Of a DNA stretch of 64,000 bases, positions 10,688-23,089 are shown piece after piece. Numbering within the stretch: position 1 is the stretch's first letter; the number at the start of each line of letters is the position of its first letter. The DNA lies in assembly GCF_027172205.1 (NCBI RefSeq), contig NC_070614.1, positions 30,194,501 to 30,258,500 on the forward strand. The letters run 5' to 3'. The stretch is from Podarcis raffonei (Eukaryota; Chordata; Lepidosauria; Squamata; Lacertidae). Made by a program: the position numbers and the translations under genes. Below the pieces are notes generated by a model. The model saw only the letters and a list, made by a program, of their open reading frames with translations, was not told the origin of the DNA and made no database searches.

Positions 10688-11629
10688 ATGGACAACTGCA
10701 GCACAGCCTCTGAGTTCATCCTGGTGGGGTTCAGAGATCTCCCAGAGCTGCAAGTAACATTTTTCATCACTTTTCTGGTGCTGTACATCACCACAGTGAT
10801 GGGGAATGGTGGTATGATTGCTGTCATAAGTGCTGACTCTCAGCTCCACACCCCTATGTACTACTTTCTCATAAACTTGTCTTTCCTGGACCTCTGCTAT
10901 TCCTCCGCCATTGCTCCTAAAGCTCTAGTGAATTTTTTCGAGGAGAAGAACATCATCTCTTATGAGGGCTGTGTGGCCCAGTTGATGCTCTTCACCATCT
11001 TTGTTACTACAGAAGGGTTTCTTTTAGCAGTCATGGCATATGACCGCTTCATGGCCATTTGCTACCCACTCCTCTATCCAACTAAGATGTCCAAGAAGTC
11101 TTGCCATCGTCTGGTGGCTACTTCCTATGCTTGCGGTTGTACAAACGGAGTGATTCAAACAAGTGTCTCTTTCCATTTGAGATTCTGCAACCTCAGCAAA
11201 ATCAACCACTTCTTCTGTGATGTCCCTGCTGTCATGAACGCTGCCACTACATACACATATCTCTACGAAGCTGTGATGTTCTCCTTCTCCAACGTTATCA
11301 TTGCCATCACCACAGTGGTGATATTCACCTCCTACACTTACATTCTCTCCACCATTCTCAAGATTCAATCTGCAGAGGGCAGGAAAAAAGCATTTTCTAC
11401 CTGTGCCTCTCACATAACAGCAGTGACCATCTTATATGGGACAGTCTTCTTTATTTATGCTCAGCCTGCAGCCATATTCTTCCCAGCTCAAAGCAAAATT
11501 GTCTCTGTGTTTTACACTCTTGTCATTCCAATGCTAAATCCCCTCATCTACAGCCTTAGGAACAAAGATGTCAAAGCAGCTCTAAAAAGGACTCTGGGGA
11601 AAAAGAGGCTCTTTTCAATGAACAGATAA
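10688..11629 (+). CDS. Olfactory receptor, class II, family 9/5/8-like, intact (copy B)
   Basis: A 313-residue OR, sister of 5438-6379. The start at ATG 10688 follows a splice acceptor ending at 10678. All family motifs are intact: LHTPMYYFL, MAYDRFMAIC, SY, KAFSTC and PMLNPLIYSLRN. Nine of the 13 base differences from its sister change the protein: K62I, N193Y, L200F, C201S, I247T, F249L, M263I, S264F and S265F. Apart from K62I they fall in helices 5 and 6 and extracellular loop 3, near the odorant side. Like its sister it lacks the third loop-2 cysteine. The distribution suggests a functional receptor drifting or shifting in ligand range; this is inference. Confidence 0.95.
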   Translation: MDNCSTASEFILVGFRDLPELQVTFFITFLVLYITTVMGNGGMIAVISADSQLHTPMYYFLINLSFLDLCYSSAIAPKALVNFFEEKNIISYEGCVAQLMLFTIFVTTEGFLLAVMAYDRFMAICYPLLYPTKMSKKSCHRLVATSYACGCTNGVIQTSVSFHLRFCNLSKINHFFCDVPAVMNAATTYTYLYEAVMFSFSNVIIAITTVVIFTSYTYILSTILKIQSAEGRKKAFSTCASHITAVTILYGTVFFIYAQPAAIFFPAQSKIVSVFYTLVIPMLNPLIYSLRNKDVKAALKRTLGKKRLFSMNR

Positions 11630-11920
11630 AATCTGACAAAACCTTATGGGGGTGTTAAATCCCATAAGCCAAACCAAACCAGAAGAAAATCTACATTTGT
11701 AATCAGAACTCTCAATATTCTGTTTAACCCAGGAAAAAATCCTATGGCAAGAACCACTGGGATGACCAACATGGAATCTCTGGCTCAGCTAGCTAACTGA
11801 TGCCTTAGCTAGTGATGAACTGTTCTGAACATACACCAGCATAAGTTGCTCATCCTAGCTGGTTGAGTGGAAGCTGACTGAACTCAAGTCTGGTGTAAGC
11901 AGTGGCGGTGCTGGGTTATT

Positions 11921-12062
11921 CTGAAGAAGTGTGCATGCACACGAAAGCTTATACCAAGAACAAACTTAGTTCATCTCTAAGGTTCTACTGGACATTTTAT
12001 ATATATGTGTGTGTGTGTGTACTGCGTCAGACCAACACTGCTACCTACCTGAATCTAGGAAA
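11921..12062 (+). mobile_element. Penelope-like repeat, right arm only
   Basis: Counterpart of the right arm at 7017-7160, starting at the first base of the hammerhead-like core (CTGAAGA, GTGTGCATGCACAC, GAAA at 11921-11946) and ending in a short (TG)n tract and the ctgcgtcagaccaacac tail. The left arm is deleted relative to copy A. Confidence 0.6.
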
Positions 12063-13195
12063 AAGAATAATACATCAATTTTTTGATTATCTTTCTCAAA
12101 TACAAAATAAAATCTTTTAGCAAACAAAATATTTTGAATAATCTTGTGAAGTGTGATGTTAAAATTTAAGTCACTTAAAAGTTTCAGTTTCAGACAAGTC
12201 TCCGTTTGCATACCTTTTCCTTTGCAAATTTGGTCACCAATTTATTCAGGTCAAGTGCTCATGATAGGAGAAATAGGAGCTAAATATTCTGCAACTTCAA
12301 AAAATCCTGATTGCTAGCACAGTACAACTTTTCAGTTGTACCACGAAATGCCAAGTTTTGCATGCCAAGGACTCTGACCAAAGCAACCCAGCATTCCAAG
12401 ATTTGTCGCCAATACTGTTCATCTTGCCAAATTTTCAAATGGTTTCATCAATTGCTTTTCCTTTAGATGAGCACAATTCAAGTTGTCTCCACGTTTGCTA
12501 GTTTTCTAAATGGTCAGTATTGCTCTCCTGTGAAGACAGAATTGCTCCATTGTTCTTCTAGTCTTTGGAGCCTATTTCTTGTAGGGTTAATGCATCATGT
12601 TTTTTACTGTTCACTAGTGCCCCAGTACACACCCTCGAAGTTTATCGAATGCTTACCTAGAGCAGAGCTTTTAGTGTGGCGGCACCCACACACTGGAATG
12701 CACTCTCTGCTTGAAATTAGGGCGGTACAAACAATTTGTTCTGTCAACACTCTCCCTAGGACATTTTTAATCAACTTGGGTTTTTCTTTTCACAGTTGCC
12801 TTGCTGGATATTGTTTGTGTCCGTTTTACAGATGGATTGAATATATTCTTATTGATTTCATTTTGTATTTTGTTTTTCTTTCCTTTTTGTGAACTGCCAC
12901 AATAGTGTTGAATGGTAGTAGTTTATGAATTATTTTAACTAACTGACTAATCATTAGATGTTGGACAGTTGGGTGTTCTCTGATTCTCAGATTCAGGTTG
13001 CATATTTAGTGTAAGAATTGTCAAGTTTATTCTAAAGTGAAATTCAGTTCAAATTTAGAGGTTTTTGCTTAGGCAAAGCAGTCAAGGAATTGGGAGGGAT
13101 GCTGGAATAAAAACACAGTTGGGTTAAACTGGTTTTATTTCTTTGGTTGCTGCTGGCGATGATTTCCCGCAACCATAACCTAAAATTATTTTCCT
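12063..13195. other. Copy B tail and unique flank with L2-type LINE relic
   Basis: Colinear with 7161-7880 as far as 12767. The L2/CR1-group relic (about 12530-12920, plus strand) continues past the duplication limit and ends near a tgaactgccacaat tail. From 12920 to 13195 I see nothing recognisable. Confidence 0.5.
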
Positions 13196-13370
13196 AAAAC
13201 TTCCAAGTCTTGGTCATAGCTCACTGGTAGTGCACTTGTTTTGTACTCATAAAGTTCCAGGTTGAATCCCTGGTATTTCCAGGTAGGGCCAAAATCACAA
13301 AGAGCTGTTGCCTGACAGTGTAGATAATACTGAACCAGATGGACCAATAAAGAGCTGACTTGGTAAAAAC
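13196..13370 (+). mobile_element. Old tRNA-derived SINE relic
   Basis: It has an A-box-like tagctcactggtagtgca and a B-box-like ggttgaatccc, followed by a body with ctgacagtgtagataatactga and agatggacca. This order is that of a widespread sauropsid tRNA-headed SINE. It is diverged and not a tRNA gene. Confidence 0.5.
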
Positions 13371-13783
13371 ACAGCTTCATATATTCCCATGCAATTCTCT
13401 CAAATGTTGTTGAACAGTTAAAGTAGAACACTTTCACTTCAAGTACTATAAAGTGACATACATTTTATTCTATGCCCACAACAACAACAACAAAACAGCC
13501 AGGACAGCAACCCTATGAGGTAGTAGCCTCAGAATGCTTCCAGAATGTCTTTATTTTCCGGCAGGTTTCAATTCCATACCAACACATTCAGATTACACAA
13601 TTACTATTGACTTTAACAACAACCCACTTCCATACAAGATCAGCATTTATGATAAGGAAAGTGATGCAAAATGCACAGGAAAGTGTCCGACCGCACCTGG
13701 TGTAACATGATCTAACTTGCCACCCACCCCCTGCCACAAATCAGAATGAAGGCTTAAAAAATAGTCAACATTTTTTTGGCTGC

Positions 13784-14160
13784 TGCTGCTGCACCGTGAC
13801 TGTTGGGGAAGGCCGCTCTCTCCTCAGGCTAATTCCACCTGGCCTAGGGGGCGGGGCCCAGGCTCACCTCCGCCACAGCTTTAAGAGGCCTCATTGAGGC
13901 ACTGGGACATCGCTGCTGCTGCACCGTGAGTGTTGGGGAAGGCCGCTCCCTCCTCAGGCTAATTCCACCTGGCCTAGGGGGCGGGGCCCAGACTCACCTT
14001 CGCCACAGCTTTAAGAGGCCTCATTGAGGCACTGGGACATCGCTGCTTCACCGTGAGTGTTGGGGAAGGCTGCTCCCTCCTCAAGCTAATTCCACCTGGC
14101 CTAGGGGGCGGGGCCCACACTCATCTTCACCACAGCTTTAAGGACACTGGTGCTGCTGCA
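13784..14160 (+). repeat. Three tandem ~128-bp monomers at the LINE 5' end
   Basis: Three head-to-tail units start near 13784, 13912 and 14042. Each has gctgct, caccgtga, tgttggggaaggc, a ctaattccacctggcc segment, gggggcggggccca (GC box) and cacagctttaag. They lie directly upstream of the LINE open frames in the same orientation, as 5'UTR promoter monomers do in several LINE clades. Confidence 0.7.
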
Positions 14161-17100
14161 GCAAATGTTAAAAATGTTTTTATATATTTTAAAGTGTTTT
14201 AAAGATGTTTTTACTTTTTACTTTGTTGTACCACCATGAACAGTGGTTTTTATCTATGTATTTTTATTTTGTTCCATTTTATTGTGGTTTGGGGTGGGGA
14301 TTGGTTTTGTTTAGGTATAATTGTTTTTGGTTTGGTTTGTTTTTCTATTTTGTAAATGGAGGCTTGTATGAGGCTTGGGATTGCTACCGTGGAGGGGCGA
14401 GGGAGGTATGGTGGTGGGGCAGATGTTATAGGCGAAGGGGATCGAGATACCGATATGCTCATACCCCTTCCAATCTGCGCCCCATCCCGAGGGACGAGGG
14501 TAGGGTGAGCAAAGATTACTCACCTCCGTCACTGGTGTTGTGCAATGCCAGGTCTATAGGCAAAAAAACCTCCACCCTGCGAGATTTCTTTACCTCGCAG
14601 GGGGTCGACCTGGCTTGTGTGACAGAGACCTGGGTGCACGAAGGGGAAACTGTTACCTTATGAGAGATGGCGCCCCCGGGTTTCTCTGTCCTCTACCAGT
14701 CACGGACTGTGGGCCGGGGGGGAGGGGTGGCATTATTAATCCGGGAAGATTGTTCTTTCAGGGCTCTATCATCGCCATCGATCCCCGGCATTGAATGTGT
14801 TGGCCTAGTGTGGGGCTCTGAGGTGAGCTTGGCTGTCTGGCTGGTGTACCGGCCACCTAGCGCACCAGCAGCCACCCTGTCAGGCCTGCTGGAGGCGGTG
14901 GCCGGCTGGGCCTTGGAGTTCCCTAACCTATTGGTATTGGGGGACTTCAACATCCATGCTGATGCCCCTCCCTCCTCACAGGCTCTGGACCTGGTGTCTT
15001 CCATGGCGACACTAGGGCTCTCCCAGTTTGTTTCGGGCCACACACATCAAGCAGGCCACACGCTGGATTTGATCTTTGGCGCCGGTATAGATGTGATCAT
15101 GTCTCCTTCGATGAAGGTGCCATGGTCTGATCACTACGCTCTGAAAGCCAGGATTGACTTTCCACCCACCCCCCCTGCTTAGGTGGCGAGCCGATTTGGG
15201 CTCGCCCGCAGAGGCTGATGGACCCTGATAGATTTTGTCAAGCCTTGCGGGACCTTGCTCCCCCTGGCGACTCATTGACTGAGCTTGTTGAGGGCTGGAA
15301 TACCCAGCTCCTGGCAGCCATCGATGAGATCGCACCTAAGCGCCCTCTGTGACCCCGCAGAAACCGGGCTCCCTGGTTTACCGAGGAGCTTCAGAAAATG
15401 AAGCGGGACCTCAGATGGCTAGAGCGAGTATGGCGGGGTGCCCGTGACGGAGCCTCAAGAACATCTTATAGGGTTTTTATGAAAACCTTTGAGATGGCAG
15501 TGAAAGCCGCTAAGAAGTCTTACTTCTCTGCCTCCATTGCATCCGCTAGCTCTCACCCGGCGCAATTATTTAGTATAATTAGGTCTTTAACATCCCTTGA
15601 AGGACAGCCAAATTTAAATAACAATCTGACACACAGCTGTGAGGCATTTGCGAGCTTTTTTGCGGAGAAGGTCCTGTTGCTCCGCCATGACCTCCCTGCC
15701 AATTTGGATACAATAAAGGAACTGGAGGCCCCTCGACTGTCCTCGGGTCCAGTATTGGACCACTTTGACCGGATATCCCCAGCCAATGTGGACAGACTCC
15801 TCCGAGCTGGAAAGCCCACCACCTGTCCTCTTGACCTGTGCCCGTCTTGGCTGATTAGAGCGTGTCCAGACGAGGTGCGGGCCCCCCTGGGGGATATCAT
15901 CAATTTGTCCCTTGGCACCGGGATATTCCCAGGGGAATTGAAGGAGGCAGTGGTGCGCCCGCTCTTAAAGAAAACATCATTAGATCCCTTAGATCTATCC
16001 AATTACCGCCCGGTTTCAAATCTTCCATTCCTGGGTAAGGTGATTGAGAGAGCGGTTGCTGAACAGCTTGGTAGGTTTCTGGATGAAACATTAGCTCTCG
16101 ATCCATTCCAGTCCGGCTTCCGCGCTGGTCATGGGACCGAGACGGCTCTGGTCGCCCTGACAGATGATCTCCGCAGGTAGCTGGATCGAGGCGGGTCAGG
16201 GCTGCTGATTCTTCTAGACCTGTCAGCAGCCTTCGACATGGTCGATCACGAACTCCTGGACCACTGCCTTGCCGACGTGGGGATCCAGGGCACATTCCTT
16301 CAATGGCTGCGCTCGTTTCTCTCTGGTCGGGGACAAAGGGTGGCGCTTGGGGGGGAATTGTCATCATGCCACTCCTTGGTGTGTGGAGTGCCTCAGGGTG
16401 CGATACTCTCCCCGATGCTTTTTAACATCTTTATGTGCCCCCTTGCCCAGCTTGTCCGGAGTTTTGGGCTGGGTTGCCATCAGTATGCCGATGACACCCA
16501 ACTCTATCTGTTGATGGATGGGCATCCTGACTTGGCCCCAGACACACTGACCAGATGTTTGGAAGCTGTGGCTGGATGGTTACGTGGAAGCCGGTTGAAG
16601 ATAAATCCTTCGAAGACAGAGGTCCTCTGGCTGGGACGGGACGATATGGGATTGGGGGGGCAACTCCCATCTCTTGCGGGGGTGCAATTAGTGCCAGCAC
16701 CGTCCGTTAAGAGTTTGGGTGTAATCTTCGATACCTCCCTCTTTATGGAGGTGCAGATTACAGCTATAACAAAGGCGGCATTTTTTCATCTCCGCCAAGC
16801 TAAGCAGTTGGCCCCTTATCTCTCTCGCCCTGACCTAGCCACTGTGATCCACGCGACGGTCACCTCCAGACTGGATCATTGTAACTCGCTCTACGTGGGG
16901 TTGCCCTTGAGACTGACCCAGAAACTCCAGTGGGTGCAGAATGCTGCGGCGAGACTCCTTATGGGGTCTTCGCTGCGAGATCACATTCATCCGGTACTAT
17001 ACCAGCTGCACTCGCTCCCGGTGGAGTACAGGATCAGGTTTAAGGTGCTGGTTTTAACCTTTAAAGCCCTATACGGCCTAGGACCCTTGTACCTACGGGA

Positions 17101-17540
17101 CCGCCTCTCCTGGTATGCCCCACAGAGGAACCTACGGTCTGCAAATAAAAACATCCTGAAGGTCCCAGGCCTCAGAGAGGTTAGGCTGGCCTCAACTAGA
17201 GCCAGGGCTTTCTCGGCTGCGGCTCCAATCTGGTGGAACGCTCTGTCACAAGAGACTAGGGCGCTGCGGGACCTGACATATTTCCACAGGGCCTGCAATA
17301 CAGAGTTGTTCCACCAGGCCTTTGGTCAGGGCGCAGCCTGACTCCCTCCCCTGGCAACCTGCACAGAATTCTGCTTAACGGTTGCCATTAATTTGATTTT
17401 AATTAATTTTTATAATGAAATGTTTTTAGAATGTTGGATTATTTGATTGTTTGATTGTTTGATTGTTGTTAGCCGCCCTGAGCCCGGCTTCGGCTGGGGA
17501 GGGCGGGATATAAATAAAATTTATTATTATTATTATTAAC
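14161..17540 (+). mobile_element. L2/CR1-group LINE, nearly full length, broken ORF
   Basis: An apurinic endonuclease domain (NARSIGKK near 14546, VTETW, GDFNIHA near 14941, SDHYAL near 15127) is followed by a reverse transcriptase: LSNYRPVSNLPFLGKVIE near 15999, FQSGFRAGHGTETAL, DLSAAFD, GVPQGAILSP, the YADD catalytic box at 16484-16495, and an RLDHCN then VQNAAARLL stretch. The frame ends at 17341. The 3'UTR ends in a short stem sequence (ccgccctgagcccggcttcg) and an (ATT)n tail, the usual end of squamate L2-group elements. Breaks are an in-frame TGA at 14661-14663, a frameshift between about 15180 and 15398, and a TAG at 16178-16180. Few breaks in 3 kb suggest a fairly young copy. Confidence 0.9.
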
Positions 17541-19558
17541 ATCTAAGTTCCCTGCAAACAAATAAGGATGAATGCTTAATAAATGAGTCATCTAGGACCA
17601 CCTGAAATATTGTTACTAACTGAAGGTCACTGACAAAGTTTCATTATGGAGCAAGAATTCTAACCCTGATCTCCCTGGTACTTTGTCACATCAAATGCTA
17701 CGCTAGACTATGCCCCATTGACTAGAATTATATTATTATTCAATTATCAAAATCCTGTAAGTTCAGGATCAGATATAAGACACAAGGTCCAGATGAGGAG
17801 GATGGAGAGCCTGGGACCAGCAAAATTGTCCTACTTTGCCTTGTAAAGCATGAAAGCCTAATTGTATTGCCAGGGGTCCCTGACACCTCTGTCTAAAAGG
17901 CACCCAGGTGAAAGGGCTGGAAAAAAATTCTCTGTGAATACAGTGACCAAGTAAACCATAGCAAGGTCCATGTGCGAATGTGTCCATTCCTCTACTGAGC
18001 AGGGCCCTAACAGCCTGGGTGGGTGGGTGGAAAATTCCTGCGAAGGCAACAAAGAGGGTGGCCTGTACCTGGTCATCCCCCTATGGACAGCAGAGGTGGG
18101 CTGGGCACAACCCTCATGTCCTTGCCCCGATTGGTCTCATGGGTGATGCCTGCCCACATCTGGAAGGTTCGGCATGGCTGGTAGTGGGCTGCTGCAGGTG
18201 GCTATCCACCGCTATTTGCACCGGAAATTGGTGGGGTCCCTGGACCAACCATGGCCATGGTGTGCAGCAAATGCCCACCCCCACCCCAAGCCCCAGGTAA
18301 GCAGATATTCTACCAACATTTAATAAGAGCTGCTTTAGATGTCAAGAAACAGTACAAGGTTTGAGTGATATGGCTTTTGATTGCTAACTGGCAGAGCTTT
18401 GGGTAAACCGCCATCCTTTCACCCTTCAATATGCACACAAAGCAAAGGGTTAAAGTTCAGAAACATGTAAGCACATTGCAGTATTTAACCAAAAGGGGGC
18501 CATTTCCAGAAGAACTTTTGTGGCTACTTTTGGATGTGATGTTATTGGATATTTTTACTTGGCATATTGGCAAACTTTATGCTCACTTGTGTGTGTTTTT
18601 TACATACTTATTATTTATCAATATTACTACTGCATTTATTCTTTTGTAATGTGAATCACTTTGAGCACAGCTGTATTTGTGGGAAATGTAGTATATCAAT
18701 AGACTATGCCTACTATAATGGTTAACTTCAAGCATTAAACACTGACAAACTTGAGCTGAACTGTGCTAATACATGTGATTCAATAGTAGAGTTGATGATT
18801 ATGTTCCAGCTGCTATGACCCGAGGGAACAAGAAAAAAAAGGAGAGGGTCAGAGGAACTTCAAGCAAACTCCCCAAACATTTTATGACTGACTGATCTTG
18901 GGTTGCGGAAGAAACAGTATTACCTCACACATCTAGCATGAGTCTCCATGCTTTATGTCCCATCTTTCCTTCACATGCAGCAGACCAGTAATCGAAAGCC
19001 TGCAAAGCCACCCAGAGAGATTTTTCTTCTCTACAGCTTTGGAACAACCACAGAAAGACTCGCATTGTTTGCCTTTACAAATATACGTATATATATTTGG
19101 GGGTGGAAACTAACAAGTTATCCTGTGGATGTACTGCTATGTAAGTAAACTTTGTCAATAACGATGCCAAATCTTTGCAATGCAGAACAATCAAATGACT
19201 CCTTTTTTTATATCAGCTAACACTTTACACGATGAATCTATGTGAATTGTTCTTAAAAAAGAGAGAGATGTGCATGAAAGTGGATAATTGATGTATAATG
19301 TTTGTTTTAGAATTTTAGAAATCTGAGCAAATGGGATTTTGGTAATGCAAGGCCACTGTTGTGAAATGTCTTCCCACCTACCCATGCCCTTGAATCTCAT
19401 TTTCATGGGGAGAATTATCTTAAGAACATTTTTCCAACTTCAGAGAAATGAGGCAAAAATTGCACAAATTGTCTCAAGTATGTACAGAAAGCAGCATTTT
19501 AGTTAGCCATATGTTGCAACAAGTTGAGTGGTTCTTTCAGATTTTTCCTTCCCTCCTC

Positions 19559-19603
<45 letters not shown>

Positions 19604-20102
19604 ACTCGTGTACACGCTTGCACGTGTGGTCCAGGGAGGTCCTATCTAGCTAGTTCAGTATCTGGCTATCCCAGCACTTATACAGCCAGGCAGTGGCCGC
19701 AGATGCTGGCTTTCTGCCTAACTGGCTTGCTCGAATTACACTCTGTACAGAGCATTTTTCACTCTGCATACCTTGCACCTGTACTGTGGACAAGGAACAA
19801 GGTAACAGGAAGGATCAGCTTTTCCATTATTTGTTATAATGTTTTTAAGCAGATCAGAGTTGCCACCTCCCCTGGAAAAAATGTAAGCATTTGTGCCCCA
19901 TCTTTCGCCCCCCCCCAATAAATCAAAGGCAGAGAAATCTGTCACCCATGTCATCCACTCATTGTAATTAAATGGATGAACCCAATTCATAAAACTGAAT
20001 AAGAACGCCACTGGGTATATTTATCATTGCTTATCTAAAGCTAACATTACTTAGAAACATAGGTCTATGTGGCACATTGTACACCATTTTGATGGTCTCA
20101 AA

Positions 20103-20139
<37 letters not shown>

Positions 20140-20852
20140 CCTTCTAGCGAAATGTTGTCAGTACTGACTGCCAGCTCTCTAAGATTTGAAGCAGGAATCA
20201 TTTACGAGCCCTGCACCAGAGACTGAAGCTGGGAACTTTTGCATACAAAGCATGTGTTCTATAACTGTACTATGGCCTCTTCCAAGTTACACCCCTATGA
20301 TGAGCTGTAGGTCTTAAAAAGGGAAGTTTATGTTGCTGTACCTTGTCTCTTACAATCCCCTTCTTCTAAAATGATTTACCAGTGCCACTAAGCTTTTTCA
20401 CTCTCTAGCTCTCTCCACATAAATCCTTTGGTCCCTAGGTCCTGCGTGGTGTTTCTCTAGCGAATAACACCTTTCACACACATCAGAAAATCTAGGTTAT
20501 TTCTGAACATGCTGTCAAGCATTTTCTTCCCTCAGAAGTTAAAATGTTCAAGACTATCACCATACCTTCAGAGAAACCAATGGCTTCTTTCATGCTCATA
20601 ATCCTTATTGCATTATAATATGTGTTGGGATCTCTGCAGATGCAGAACTGTGCCATTGTTTTCTGACTCAGTCTGGTAAATCTTTATAGACAATGGGATT
20701 TTAGCAGATTAAGAAATATGATATGACAAGATGCTGATTTATCTATTAATTTTGAATGTGATTTGGTGCTGAATAATATGTATCTATAAAATTGTGAAAT
20801 CTGAACTTTGAATATTATTACAGCTCTAAACAGCAACAACATATTATTGAGG
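17541..20852. other. Intergenic, no gene seen
   Basis: It contains a (TG)n array at 19561-19602, an (AAGT)n array at about 20101-20140 and small SINE-like scraps near 20210-20280. The open frames here are short and without family resemblance. A weak acceptor-like attattacag ends at 20823, just ahead of the next OR gene. Confidence 0.55.
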
Positions 20853-21782
20853 ATGAAATGGGAGAACAGGACACATACATTTATCCTAGTAGGTTTTCCT
20901 GGAAACCCTGAATTGCAGATGTCACTATTTACGCTTTTCCTAATTATCTACACACTGACAATAATGGAGAATGTGGTGATCATTGCCTTAATCTGGATGA
21001 ACATCAATCTTCATAAGCCTATGTATCTCTTCCTGAGTAATCTTTCTTTCCTGGAGATCTGGTATGTCTCCGTCACGGTCCCCAAAATGCTTGCTGGCTT
21101 TGTGGCAGAAAAGAGGGAAATCTCTTTCATAGGTTGCATGGCTCAGCTGTACTTCTTCCTGGCTTTGGCATGTACTGAGTGTGTCCTCTTAGCTGTTATG
21201 GCCTATGACCGTTATGTTGCCATCTGCAACCCATTGCGCTATCCAGCCATTATGAGTCAAGACCTCTGTGTTCGTCTAGCAGCCGGATCCTGGTTGAGTG
21301 GCTTTTTTATTGCCATGGGGAAGGTCTTCTTCATCTCACGGCTGAGCTACTGCGGACCCAACACCATCAACCACTACTTCTGTGATGTTTCTCCACTTCT
21401 CAACCTGGCCTGTACTGATATGTCATTGGCTGAGCTCATTGACTTCCTATTGGCCTTACTCATTCTCCTGGGCCCCCTTTCTGTGACAATTGCCTCTTAC
21501 TTCTACATCATCTCCACCGTACTTCGCATCCCTTCAGCCAAAGGGAAGCAAAAGGCCTTCTCCACTTGTGCCTCACATCTTCTGGTAGTCACCATTTTCT
21601 ATGCTGCCTCCCTTTTCATCTATGCCCGCCCAAAAGCACTCACTTCCTTTAACTCAAACAAGCTGGTGTCCGTTGTCTACACAGTCCTCACACCGCTTTT
21701 CAATCCAGTCATCTACTGCTTGAGAAATCAGGAATTCAAGGATGCCCTCAGCAAAACAGTTCATGGACCTTCTCGACGTTAA
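20853..21782 (+). CDS. Olfactory receptor, class II, family 6-like (OR6A/6B type), intact
   Basis: A 309-residue OR starting at ATG 20853 ([10 protein letters not shown]); a longer frame upstream has no ATG start. N5 (NRT) is a glycosylation site. Motifs are MEN at 38-40 (E before N is usual in family 6), LHKPMYLFL at 53-61, [20 protein letters not shown] at 64-83, C95, [10 protein letters not shown] at 117-126, CGPN and [15 protein letters not shown] in loop 2, SY at 215-216, KAFSTC at 234-239 and [15 protein letters not shown] at 281-295. The LHKPMY, FLEIWY and IYCLRNQE combination is characteristic of OR6A/6B receptors. Paralog of 28704-29648, with which it shares a nearly identical 240-bp tract. 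Confidence 0.95.
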   Translation: MKWENRTHTFILVGFPGNPELQMSLFTLFLIIYTLTIMENVVIIALIWMNINLHKPMYLFLSNLSFLEIWYVSVTVPKMLAGFVAEKREISFIGCMAQLYFFLALACTECVLLAVMAYDRYVAICNPLRYPAIMSQDLCVRLAAGSWLSGFFIAMGKVFFISRLSYCGPNTINHYFCDVSPLLNLACTDMSLAELIDFLLALLILLGPLSVTIASYFYIISTVLRIPSAKGKQKAFSTCASHLLVVTIFYAASLFIYARPKALTSFNSNKLVSVVYTVLTPLFNPVIYCLRNQEFKDALSKTVHGPSRR

Positions 21783-21837
21783 GCATAAGGCAAAGTAGGT
21801 AGATGTTTCTACATTGAGACAGTTCCAAATACTTATA

Positions 21838-22055
21838 CAGTGGTACCTCTGATTGTGGACAGAATCCGTTCCAGAGGTCCGGCCATATCCTGAAGTTTCC
21901 ACAACTGGAGGCACCGCTTCTGTGCAGACACGTGGTGTGTAGAGCACGTCTGTGCATGCACGAGCGGCAAAACCCGGAAATATACTTCCGGGTTTGCGGC
22001 TTTCACTACCCAAAGTTTACGTCACCCGAGGGTAACGTAAGTCAAGGGTCTACTG
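21838..22055. mobile_element. TA-flanked MITE with CAGTGGTACC ends (diverged copy)
   Basis: Starts cagtggtacctctg after TA and ends in the weakly complementary gggtctactg. The interior differs from the other copies and contains an acccggaaatatacttccggg stem. Placed in the same TIR group as 36636-36877 on end sequence only. Confidence 0.5.

Positions 22056-23089
<1,034 letters not shown>

Larger units (their letters stand above)
7881..12767. repeat. Tandem segmental duplication, copy B
   Basis: Second copy of the block 2548-7880. Its right limit is the last base of shared sequence (acatttt, 12761-12767), after which the LINE relic continues as single-copy sequence. The junction at 7880/7881 joins that right limit to the OR interior with at most one base of shared sequence. 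Copy B lacks about 346 bp present in copy A (inner part plus left arm of the palindrome) and has a longer (TA)n tract at 9163-9213. Confidence 0.9.

Noticed and set aside
15012-16367. Minus-strand open frames within the L2-group LINE
   Set aside because: The plus strand carries the endonuclease and reverse transcriptase motifs in order; the minus frames are shadows.
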